NCBI RefSeq assembly: GCF_006402735.1
Contig: NZ_CP017174.1
Location: forward strand, 5,273,001-5,337,000
DNA: 64,000 bases
Reading direction: 5' to 3'
From: Myxococcus xanthus
Lineage (GTDB): Bacteria > Myxococcota > Myxococcia > Myxococcales > Myxococcaceae
Position 1 is the first letter of the stretch. The number at the start of each line of letters is the position of its first letter. The notes beneath the pieces were generated by a model, which ran no database searches, was not told where the DNA came from, and saw only the letters and a list, made by a program, of their open reading frames with translations. Position numbers and translations under genes: made by a program. This document shows positions 15,917 to 23,891 of the stretch, piece by piece.

Positions 15917-18201
15917 CACGCGACCTCCAGGCTGAGTTCCGCCAGCGTCCGGGCGATCTGCTCGCGCGCTTCGTCCTCGGACAGCCCGGCAATGCGCTCC
16001 ATCAGGCCCTGCTCCTCCTGCTCGGACGTGCTCATGTCGCCCGGGTCCGACGGCAGGCGGCCACGCCGCGCCTCCAGCAGGGACAGCAGCCGCTTCGCCA
16101 GCGGCTCCAGCCGGGGCAACTCGAAGAAGAGCGTCGTCGACAGCCGGAGCTCGAGCGCCCGCGAGATGCGCTCCTTCAGCAACGTGGCCCCAATGGAGTT
16201 CAGGCCCAGCTCGAAGAAGGTCCGCCCCTGCACATCGAGCGTCGCGGGCTCGACCTCCAGCACGTCCGCGAGGTGCCCACGCAGGAACGCCCGCATCTGG
16301 GCCTCCCCATGCACATCGGGAACGCGGGAAGCATCCCCCGCGGCCACCGCGGCGGCCTGAAGCAGGGTGGCGGCATCCGGCCGCGCGTCCTTGGGTGAGC
16401 GGCAGACTTCATCGGGTGAAAGCCACTCGGGCCACAGGCGCTGACGCTGGAAGGGGTAGACCGGCAGGCTCACGCAGCGCCCTGCACTCACCGGGAAGAC
16501 CTCGGGCGGCACGGCCCCATCCGCGACGAAGACACGGCCGGCCTCCACCTGCTTCAGCGGCATGCCCTCTTGTGCGAGGAGCGTCGTCCCACTCGACGTC
16601 GCAAGCGAATCCAGGAGCGCCACGAGCCCAGCACGGTCGCCCGCAATCACCGCGGCACGGTGACGGTGGTGCTGACGCTTGAGCGCCGCCGTGAAGCAGA
16701 TGTCCTCTAGCGTCGCCACCGAGTCCGGCGTCGCGGCGAGGAAGTCCCGAAGCTGGAGCGCTCGCTGACGAAGCGCGTCCTGAGAGAGCGCCGAGAGCAC
16801 CAGGAAATGGACCGGCGCTGGCGTCCTCTCCAGCACCGCCGCCGGAGCTGCCTCCAGGACCACGAAGCCGTTGGCACCGCCCAGGGACGTGGACACGATG
16901 CCCGCTCGCAGAGGCACGCCAGGCTCCCGAGCGGCCCAGGGCTCCAGCTCCGTCTGGATGCTCAGCCCGAGCGCGTCGAACGAAACCAGCGGGTTGGGCG
17001 CATCCACGTGAATCGTCGGCGCCAACGTGCGGTGGTGCAGAGACAGGCACACCTTGATGAACTGCGCGATGCCCGCCGCGGCGCCCAGGTACCCCACGTT
17101 GTTGCTGATGGCGCCGAGCCTGCAGGGCACCGGCCGCTGCGTCCCGAGCGCCTCCCCGATGGCCTCCGCCTCGGCCGCGTCGCCCTTGAGGAACGACGAA
17201 CCGTGCAGCTCGATGTAGTCGATGCTCGCCGGAGCCACCCCGCCCTGCTCACACGCCTGCCGGATGACGTCCGCCTGCGCCGAGGCGCTGGGCGCCATGA
17301 TCCACTCGTTCCGGCCGTTGTGATTGGCGGCGCTGCCCCGAATCACGGCGTACACGCGGTCACCGGGCTCAACCTTGGACAGGCGCTTGAGGACGACGAC
17401 GCCAGCGCCCTCCCCGCGCACGTAGCCGTCCGCCCGGGCATCCAGGGTCCGGCACTGCCCTCGCTCGGAGAACACGCCAGCCTGGGACAGCATGATGCTG
17501 CTGTCCGGCGACAGCATCAGCTCGACGCCCCCGGCGAGTGCCATCTCCACCTCGCCCAGCATCAAGCTGCGGCACGCCTCATGGAGGGCCACCGTCGAGG
17601 AGGCACACCCCACGCTCGACACGGTGCTGGGCCCTCGGAAATCAAACGCGTAGGAGAGCCGGTTGGCCGCGAAGGACGCCGTCGTTCCCAGGACGGAATA
17701 GCCATCCAGCGCGGACCAGTCCCGCGCCAGCATCCGCTGGAAGTCGCTGAAGTTGACGCCCATGAAGACGCCCGTGCGGCTTCCCCGAACGGCGTCGAAG
17801 GGCAGGCCCGCATCCTCCAGCGCATGCCATGCACACTCGAAAAGGAGACGGTGCTGCGGGTCCATCTGCCGCAGCTCCCGCTTCGACAGCCGGAACGCCG
17901 CGGGGTCGGCCAGCTCCACGCCTTCAATCAGTCCGGCCTTGCGGTTGCGAATCGTCCCGGGGCGATCAGGCGCCGCGTCGAAGAGCGCGGCCGAAGGCCA
18001 GCGCCCGGACGGGATGTCCCCCGTTGCATCAATCCCATCACATAGCATTTGCCAGAGCGTACGCGGGCAGTCCGACATGGGGAGACGCAGCCCCAGTCCA
18101 ATCACAGCAATGGGTTCACACCACATCAGAGCACGGCTCCGCTGGCGACTCGAAAGCCGCTCAGACTCATCACCTGTTTGAACTTCATTCTCAACCAACA
18201 A
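15916..18201 (-). CDS. Ketosynthase-carrier protein with degenerate KS and no AT (KS0-ACP)
   Basis: About 761 residues. The KS fold spans about 28-450. The Cys is kept (GCASS, residue 199) and the first His is kept in an altered context (ELHGSS, 333). The conserved KTNIGH is SNNVGY, which loses both the Lys and the second catalytic His (Tyr 371). The normal KS-AT linker and the post-AT linker (YPFQRQRLW, 582-590) are both present with only about 60-70 residues between them, so the AT has been deleted. A carrier domain with FFELGLNSIG (Ser 669), more PCP-like than typical ACP, ends the protein. It probably acts first among the megasynthases and may receive the starter. The start is uncertain: TTG at 18201 lies directly behind the previous gene without a clear Shine-Dalgarno, while ATG at 18126 has GGAG 10 bases upstream but begins only a few residues before the KS. 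Confidence 0.88.
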   Translation of the reverse strand: MLVENEVQTGDESERLSSRQRSRALMWCEPIAVIGLGLRLPMSDCPRTLWQMLCDGIDATGDIPSGRWPSAALFDAAPDRPGTIRNRKAGLIEGVELADPAAFRLSKRELRQMDPQHRLLFECAWHALEDAGLPFDAVRGSRTGVFMGVNFSDFQRMLARDWSALDGYSVLGTTASFAANRLSYAFDFRGPSTVSSVGCASSTVALHEACRSLMLGEVEMALAGGVELMLSPDSSIMLSQAGVFSERGQCRTLDARADGYVRGEGAGVVVLKRLSKVEPGDRVYAVIRGSAANHNGRNEWIMAPSASAQADVIRQACEQGGVAPASIDYIELHGSSFLKGDAAEAEAIGEALGTQRPVPCRLGAISNNVGYLGAAAGIAQFIKVCLSLHHRTLAPTIHVDAPNPLVSFDALGLSIQTELEPWAAREPGVPLRAGIVSTSLGGANGFVVLEAAPAAVLERTPAPVHFLVLSALSQDALRQRALQLRDFLAATPDSVATLEDICFTAALKRQHHRHRAAVIAGDRAGLVALLDSLATSSGTTLLAQEGMPLKQVEAGRVFVADGAVPPEVFPVSAGRCVSLPVYPFQRQRLWPEWLSPDEVCRSPKDARPDAATLLQAAAVAAGDASRVPDVHGEAQMRAFLRGHLADVLEVEPATLDVQGRTFFELGLNSIGATLLKERISRALELRLSTTLFFELPRLEPLAKRLLSLLEARRGRLPSDPGDMSTSEQEEQGLMERIAGLSEDEAREQIARTLAELSLEVA

Positions 18202-18204
18202 GAA

Positions 18205-20748
18205 TCAATAAAGACATACATCCGGAACATCTCTCACTGCGGCCGGCGCGGAATCTCGCGGCCCAAGGCCTCCGTCCTCCACCACGGACAGATCGCCGAA
18301 ATCGAAAAGGGCGTGCTTGTACAGCTTGAGGCGCGGACTCAATCCTTCGGGCCCCACCCGAACCGCGATGAACTTCGCGCGATCGGTCTGCATCATCCGC
18401 TCGAAGTCCCGAACGGATTGCTTCGAGGACTCGGGATACCCGAACCGGGAGATGGCTTCCAGAACCGCAGAGGTCTGGATCCCGCTGTAGATGAGGTTGA
18501 CTCGCTTGGGCTGGGATTGGGACTCGGAGGCCTCGATGGCGACCTGGGTCATCTTGTCCGCGGAGTGCTCCCAGAGCAGCGCGTTCAGCTGGCGAACCCG
18601 CTCCAGCTCCGGGGCGGACACACCCATGTCCTGGAGGAGGCGCCACAGCTCCGAGCCAGACTGAAATGGAGCTTGCTTCTCGTCGAAGCGCACCAGGTAC
18701 ATCTTGGATTCGAGCGTTCCGTCCTCCAGGAAGCTCAGTCCCAGGAACAGGGGGTAGTACTCGGTCCGCAGCGCGGAAGCGAAGGTCTTCACCCGCTCCG
18801 CGAAGGGCCCTACCCGGAAGCGCTCCGGCAGGCGGCTCATCGCCTCATCGAAGCCGGAGTGCCCGCGCATGGGGTCGAAGTGCCAGCTGGCGGCAATGGA
18901 ATACCGGGTGGGGCCTCCGGGCTTGAACTCCGCGCGCACCAGGCCCAGGTCCGATGACCGGAATGTCTCGCAGATGGCCACGGACCGCTCGACGCCCTCG
19001 TTGGAGATGCCGAGCTGACGCGTGTACTCCCGGAAGGCCTGCGTGACCGTCCCATTGTCGCTGTAGAGCATGAAGCCCAGGCCGGGCTCGTCCACGTTGT
19101 AGGAGAACTCAATCAACGCCTTCTTCGCGATGCCCAGGCCCTGCACCGGGAGCCAGTACTCCAGGAACCGCCGCACCTCGGAGGCCTCGCTCAGCAGGCC
19201 TTGGGCGCGCAGGGCATCCCGGACGAACCACCCCAGCGTCTTGTCCGGCTGCCACATCGCTTCCGTGTCGAAGTGGCAGATGCGATCACGCGGTCCAACC
19301 CGCTGAGGAGCCACCAGGTTGGCCAGCACCCGTCCCGCGTAGCGCGCTCCCAGCGCCACCCGGCTGGCGGGCCACAGTGCCTCGGTGCCCAAGCCCTTCA
19401 CGGACTTCTGCTGCCAGGCGCGCTTCGCGAGCCGCAAGGCGATGTCCGGGCGCAGGAGGAACTCCGCTCCCGCCTGGACGTGCATCAGCTTGAGGAACTC
19501 CTGGTAGATCTCCGGATGCTCGTGGTTCAGCGCGTAGAGTTCCTCCACGTACCACTGCGCCAGCTTGATGAGCCGTGTCCGCTCGCCGGGGACGTGGGGG
19601 TGCCGCATGGCCTCCGCCGTCACGAAGAACCAGAGTCCCTGGATCCACTGCGCGCCCGTGCGCAGGTACGACGCCGTCCAGGCCTGGGTCACCGCCTCCA
19701 GGCTGTCGAGCTGATGCAGCGCCTCGTTGAGGAGGTTCGCCTCCAGCATCGCCACCGACATGCCCTGGCCGAAGACGGGGTCGAAGTAGCACCACGCATC
19801 CCCCAGGACGAGCAACCCCGCGGGGAAGTCCCGGATGCGCTCGAAGTGGCGCCATTTCACGTCCGGCACCCGGTACATCTGGACGTCCGAGACGGGCTTC
19901 GCGTCCTTGATGGCTTCGTAGATGTCCGGCTCGCGGAGGCCGCGGGCGAACTCCACGAACCCGTCCTCGTCGCGGGGTGGGTGGTGTCCTTCGTAGCCGA
20001 ACAAGGACACGATCCAGCGATTGCCCTCCACGCCCTGCATCGCCCCGCCGCGTGGCGCGTCGGGCGGCAGCGGGGTGATCCACAGCCCTCGCCAGTCTCT
20101 GGCGGTCTCCGGCTGCTCGAAGAGACGTGACACGTAGCAGAGGTTGATGGGCAGCCGGCTCTCCTCCGGCGGGCTGAACCCCAACTCCGACAACCACTTT
20201 CCCAGCTGCGAACCGCGCCCGCTCGCGTCGACGACGATGTTGGCGAGCCGGTTCGTCACCGCGCCGCCGTCCCCATGGCGGTCATGCGTCTGGACACCGA
20301 GAATCCGCCTTCCATCCGGCGTGGCCAGCAGCGCCCGCACGGCGGTCGACTCCAGGATCTCCACGTTGGAATAGGCGCGAAGCCGCTCTCTCAGGTAGCG
20401 CTCCAGGGAGAAGCGTGTCTGCGGGTACAGGGTGATGCCGCTGCGGTGGCGCGGCATCCAGTCTCCAAACTGCAGCCACCGGAGGTCCTGGGTGAAGTCG
20501 AAGGGCTCGATGCCGTCTGCCTTCATCTGCTCGACGAGGCCGGGGAAGTACTGCTCCAGCAGGTCCACACCCTTTCGCAGCAGGACGTGGATGTGATTGC
20601 CCTGGGGCGCGCCCTGGCGCGGGCCGTCCTGGAGCACGTCCCGTTCAATGACGGTGACGCGCTCGAAATGGTCCGCCAGCACGCGCGCGGCGCTGAGCCC
20701 ACCAATGCTGGCGCCAATGACAATGGCGCTCCCAGGAAGTTTGTTCAT
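18205..20748 (-). CDS. FAD-dependent monooxygenase fused to an unrecognised C-terminal domain
   Basis: An 847-residue protein. Residues 1-470 are a class A flavin monooxygenase: a dinucleotide-binding start (VIGASIGGL, 10-18), DASGRG at 174-179 and the second FAD motif GDAWCYFDPVFGQGM at 316-330. There is no WxWxIP motif, so it is not a tryptophan-halogenase type. Residues about 480-847 form a separate domain I do not recognise. It contains three similar beta-hairpin segments (601-622, 668-689, 792-812), each ending in a basic-aromatic strand such as SKMYLV or RLKLY, loosely like ABBA-type aromatic prenyltransferases; that link is only a guess. ATG 20748 is chosen because the FAD motif follows at once and GAGG/GGGA precede it; a TTG nine codons upstream is possible. 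It likely oxidises or otherwise tailors the polyketide. Confidence 0.85.
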   Translation of the reverse strand: MNKLPGSAIVIGASIGGLSAARVLADHFERVTVIERDVLQDGPRQGAPQGNHIHVLLRKGVDLLEQYFPGLVEQMKADGIEPFDFTQDLRWLQFGDWMPRHRSGITLYPQTRFSLERYLRERLRAYSNVEILESTAVRALLATPDGRRILGVQTHDRHGDGGAVTNRLANIVVDASGRGSQLGKWLSELGFSPPEESRLPINLCYVSRLFEQPETARDWRGLWITPLPPDAPRGGAMQGVEGNRWIVSLFGYEGHHPPRDEDGFVEFARGLREPDIYEAIKDAKPVSDVQMYRVPDVKWRHFERIRDFPAGLLVLGDAWCYFDPVFGQGMSVAMLEANLLNEALHQLDSLEAVTQAWTASYLRTGAQWIQGLWFFVTAEAMRHPHVPGERTRLIKLAQWYVEELYALNHEHPEIYQEFLKLMHVQAGAEFLLRPDIALRLAKRAWQQKSVKGLGTEALWPASRVALGARYAGRVLANLVAPQRVGPRDRICHFDTEAMWQPDKTLGWFVRDALRAQGLLSEASEVRRFLEYWLPVQGLGIAKKALIEFSYNVDEPGLGFMLYSDNGTVTQAFREYTRQLGISNEGVERSVAICETFRSSDLGLVRAEFKPGGPTRYSIAASWHFDPMRGHSGFDEAMSRLPERFRVGPFAERVKTFASALRTEYYPLFLGLSFLEDGTLESKMYLVRFDEKQAPFQSGSELWRLLQDMGVSAPELERVRQLNALLWEHSADKMTQVAIEASESQSQPKRVNLIYSGIQTSAVLEAISRFGYPESSKQSVRDFERMMQTDRAKFIAVRVGPEGLSPRLKLYKHALFDFGDLSVVEDGGLGPRDSAPAAVRDVPDVCLY

Positions 20749-20800
20749 GCCGTGTCCCGCCTCTTGCAGCGTCAACGCTCGGGTTGCTCGCGGAAGCCGT

Positions 20801-22186
20801 TCAGGCCGCCGCCTGCTGTCCGGTCAGGTGCGCCAGGATGAGGTCGTGGACTTGCGTGGCGTGGAGTGTATCTGCCTCGATCAGTTCGCCATGTCGTGTC
20901 ATCAGCACCGGCCCATCCTCCGGGCCGGTGGGCAGGCCATGCGCCCCTTTGAGGAGGGAGCCGTCCATCGAGACGACCTCCAGTCGCGATCGCACGCCCA
21001 GCATCTCCTTCACGACACTGCCCCCCAGTTCCAGCATTCGCAGACCGAGCTTCGGGTCCACGAACATCTCCAGCGGGTCGTAGCCCGGCTTGCGGTAGAT
21101 ATCGACGGTCCGCGCGTAGTCCGGCGCACGCGCATCATCGAGCCAGTAGAAGTACGTGAACCAGGCATCCGGTTCAGCCAGGGCCACCAGTTCGCCGGAG
21201 CGTGGGTGGTCCAGATGGTGGGTGCGCTTGCCCTCGGCATCGAGCACCTGGGCCACCCCGGGCTCCGCCTCGACCAGCGCCTTGACCTCGTCCAGGAGCG
21301 CCGGGTTCCGGACGTAGATGTGCGCGATCTGCATGTCCGCGACGGCGAACGCCTCACTGCCGCTGGGATAGACGACGTCACGGCCGCCCTCCTCCCGAAT
21401 CGCCAGCCACCCTCGGCGGCGGAAGAGGCGGTTCAGGTGGACGGCCCGGGACACGGGGACCGCGCCGAACTCCGAGAGGATGATGACGCGCACGCCGCGC
21501 GACTCATAGAAGCCAATCAGCTTCCCGACGACGTCGTCGAGCTCGCGAAGGCTCTTGTGGATCTCCTTCGCGTCCGGTCCAAACGTGTGCGGCGTGTAGT
21601 CCAGGTGCGGCAGGAAGACGAGCGAGAGCGTGGGGCTGTGCCGCTGCTCCAGCCACATGGCGACGTCGGCGATCCACTCCGAGGAGCGGATGCTGTAGCG
21701 GGGCCCCCAGTAGTCATACGCGGGGAAGTTCCCCAACGCCTCGACGAGCGGCTTGCGCAGGTGGAGCGGCTCCGTGAACACGTCTGGCAGCACCCGCCCG
21801 TCCGCGGTGAAGGACGGCTGCGGCGTGATGGCGTAGTCCGCCTTCGAATACATGTTCATGAACCAGCACACGCGGGCGCAGGTGAAGCTGGGGTCGAGCT
21901 TGCGGGCGGCATCCCAGAGCTGCGGCGTCTGCACGAGCCCGTCGGACTGGGGCCAGAAGCGGACCTCTCCCAGCTCCCGGTTGAGCCATCCATCTCCGAC
22001 GATTCCGTGCTCGCTGGGGTATCTTCCGGTCAGGAACGTCGCCTGCATGGTGCAGTTCAGCGCCGGCAGGACGGGCTGGAGCGGCACCATGCGCCCCCGC
22101 TCCACGAATGCCTGCATGTTTGGCGTCGAGGGGCCGACAAACCTCGCGCTCAATCCAGGCAAGTCCAAAACGACGCAACGTTCCAT
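20801..22186 (-). CDS. Type I phosphodiesterase/nucleotide pyrophosphatase-family protein
   Basis: About 461 residues of the alkaline-phosphatase superfamily. It starts with a metal-binding strand (VVLDLPGL). The nucleophile region ALNCTMQATFLTGRYP supplies the Thr, followed by HGIVGDGW. DxxxH and G appear in LDYTPHTFG. The usual SDHG zinc motif reads SEFG, so one Asp is conservatively changed and a His is lost. A late His-rich segment (KRTHHLDHPRSGEL) is present. The family cleaves phosphomonoesters or phosphodiesters; the substrate here is unknown. The start at ATG 22186 fits the family N-terminus, although no strong Shine-Dalgarno is seen. It is the first minus-strand gene of the cluster, 52 bases before the monooxygenase, and is divergent from the acyl-CoA dehydrogenase gene. 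Confidence 0.85.
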   Translation of the reverse strand: MERCVVLDLPGLSARFVGPSTPNMQAFVERGRMVPLQPVLPALNCTMQATFLTGRYPSEHGIVGDGWLNRELGEVRFWPQSDGLVQTPQLWDAARKLDPSFTCARVCWFMNMYSKADYAITPQPSFTADGRVLPDVFTEPLHLRKPLVEALGNFPAYDYWGPRYSIRSSEWIADVAMWLEQRHSPTLSLVFLPHLDYTPHTFGPDAKEIHKSLRELDDVVGKLIGFYESRGVRVIILSEFGAVPVSRAVHLNRLFRRRGWLAIREEGGRDVVYPSGSEAFAVADMQIAHIYVRNPALLDEVKALVEAEPGVAQVLDAEGKRTHHLDHPRSGELVALAEPDAWFTYFYWLDDARAPDYARTVDIYRKPGYDPLEMFVDPKLGLRMLELGGSVVKEMLGVRSRLEVVSMDGSLLKGAHGLPTGPEDGPVLMTRHGELIEADTLHATQVHDLILAHLTGQQAAA

Positions 22187-22751
22187 GCCCGAAGCAAACT
22201 GCCCACGAGCAAACCAGTCAATCACCGACCAGGTTGTCCCATACCCTGGTCTGAGATGAGTGTTTAGCCACTTCAACCAGGTCAGCCGCGTGTAGAATTT
22301 TACCGCGGCCATAGGCTGGAAAGCACTGACGCGAGCGCTCGCGCCTGGAATGAGTGACACCGCACCCAGTGCACTGGGTAGTGAAACGAAACGGAATACA
22401 TGGTCTGGAGGGGCGGGTCAGGGGTGCGCGGCCGGCCTTCGTGACCACGTCCTCCGCGGCGGCGAAAAACCGCGCCCAGGCCCACTTGTAACTCATTGAG
22501 TCCACCCCGGGCCAGACCCACCAGATAGGAATTGAAGCCCCCCGCGCATCAATCCCATCCAGCATCACCCCAAAAGACACACTTGCCGACGACCATCCCG
22601 GAGGTTCTTGACGGCTCGTTCCCACGCACGCGAGACTTCGCCTGACGCCTTTCACGTCTCACCATCCATCTCCGAGGGTCATACCGCGCGAGCGCAAGGC
22701 GTTCGAAGCGCGCCCCCTCGTTGCTGTCACCCGTTGGAACACCAGGAAAAC
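22187..22751. promoter_or_regulatory. Divergent intergenic region of the biosynthetic cluster
   Basis: A 565-base stretch without a convincing gene separates the minus-strand phosphodiesterase/PKS operon from the plus-strand dehydrogenase/ligase operon. It must hold both promoters. Visible signals are a 16-base perfect palindrome at 22364-22379, a 12-base palindrome GCGAGCGCTCGC at 22331-22342, and AGGA just before the ATG at 22752. Open frames reaching into it from both genes look like artificial N-terminal extensions. No clear -35/-10 pair could be assigned. Confidence 0.6.
22364..22379. promoter_or_regulatory. Perfect 16-bp palindrome, candidate operator
   Basis: ACCCAGTGCACTGGGT is a perfect inverted repeat with no spacer, 178 bases before the phosphodiesterase start and 372 bases before the dehydrogenase start. 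Size and symmetry suit a dimeric repressor or activator. The regulator is not encoded in the visible part of the cluster. The function is inferred from position only. Confidence 0.5.
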
Positions 22752-23891
22752 ATGGACTTCAGTTGGACTCACGAGCAGGTGGAGCTCTATGACCGTGCCC
22801 TCGCCTTCGCGCGAGCGCAGTTGCCCGAGGCCGCAAAGCCCAGCAAGGAAGTGCTGCCACGCGACTTGTGGCAGCGCTGTGGTGAATTCGGCTTCCTGGG
22901 GCTGCCCGTGCCAGCGGCGCATGGCGGACTGGGGCTGGACACGCTGACCACGGCGCGGGTGATGGAAGCGCTGGGGCGCGGCTGCGTGGACACCGGACTG
23001 GTGTTCTCCGTGGGAGCTCACCTCTTCGCCTGCGTGATGCCCATCCTGGAGAGCGGGGATGACGCGCAGAAGTCCCGGTACCTGCCCCGCCTCTGCTCAG
23101 GGGAATGGGTGGGCGCCAACGCCATCTCCGAACCGGAAGCGGGATCGGATGTGTTTGCCCTGAAGACGCGCGCGGTGCGGGACGGCGACAGCTACGTGCT
23201 CGACGGAGGCAAGAGCTACGTCACCAATGGCCCTTCCGCGGACGTCTTCCTCGTCTATGCCGCCACGCAGCCTGCCCATGGGTACATGGGCCTGAGCGCC
23301 TTCCTCGTCGAGAAGGACACGCCGGGACTGTCCGTCGGGCGCGCCTTCGAGAAGATGGGGCTGTCCACGTCGCCCATCGCCCCCATCTACCTGGAGGGGT
23401 GCCGTGTCCCGGAGTCCGCGCGGCTGGGTGCGGAGGGACAGGGCGCGGCGCTCTTCAAGCGCTCCATGCAGTGGGAGCGCGCATGCCTCTTCGCCGCCTA
23501 CGTGGGCGTCATGGAGCGCGTGCTCGAACAGACGGCGGACTTCGCCCGGACCCGCAAGCAGTTCAAGAAGGCCCTGGGGAAGAACCAGGCCATCTCCCAC
23601 AAGCTGGCGGACATGAAGCAGCGGCTGGAGGCATCCCGGCTGCTGCTGTACCAGGCCTGCTGGAAGATGGACCGAGGCCTGGACGCCGTCATGGAAGTGT
23701 CCCTGGCCAAGCTGGCCATCAGCGAGGCCGCCATCCAGAGCGGCCTGGACGCCATCCAGATTCACGGCGGCATGGGCTACGTGGCCGAAACGGGCATCGA
23801 GCGCGTGCTGCGTGACGCCATTCCCAGCGCCATCTTCTCCGGCACCTCCGAAATCCAACGCGACATCATCGCCAACCAGCTCGGCCTATGA
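22752..23891 (+). CDS. Acyl-CoA dehydrogenase-like flavoenzyme, probable prolyl-carrier-protein oxidase
   Basis: A 379-residue acyl-CoA dehydrogenase fold. It has the FAD/substrate signature NAISEPEAGSD, the segment MQWERACLFAAYVG, the ARTRKQF region and the C-terminal FSGTSEIQRDIIANQL. Length, start (MDFSW) and the ERACLFAA segment resemble PltE-type enzymes, which oxidise prolyl-S-PCP to pyrrole-2-carboxyl-S-PCP. That role is supported by the next gene, a prolyl-AMP ligase-like enzyme that overlaps it by 4 bases. ATG 22752 is chosen over the longer frame because AGGA precedes it and the family N-terminus starts here. Without the neighbour, an acyl-ACP dehydrogenase for another extender unit would be an alternative. 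Confidence 0.92.
   Translation: MDFSWTHEQVELYDRALAFARAQLPEAAKPSKEVLPRDLWQRCGEFGFLGLPVPAAHGGLGLDTLTTARVMEALGRGCVDTGLVFSVGAHLFACVMPILESGDDAQKSRYLPRLCSGEWVGANAISEPEAGSDVFALKTRAVRDGDSYVLDGGKSYVTNGPSADVFLVYAATQPAHGYMGLSAFLVEKDTPGLSVGRAFEKMGLSTSPIAPIYLEGCRVPESARLGAEGQGAALFKRSMQWERACLFAAYVGVMERVLEQTADFARTRKQFKKALGKNQAISHKLADMKQRLEASRLLLYQACWKMDRGLDAVMEVSLAKLAISEAAIQSGLDAIQIHGGMGYVAETGIERVLRDAIPSAIFSGTSEIQRDIIANQLGL

Noticed and set aside
18205-20748. Flavin-dependent halogenase
   Set aside because: The FAD protein lacks WxWxIP and carries the GD motif of monooxygenases, so chlorination of the pyrrole is not supported.
22187-22751. N-terminal extensions of the phosphodiesterase and dehydrogenase open frames
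   Set aside because: They lack family similarity; the internal ATG codons at 22186 and 22752 match family starts, and AGGA precedes the latter.
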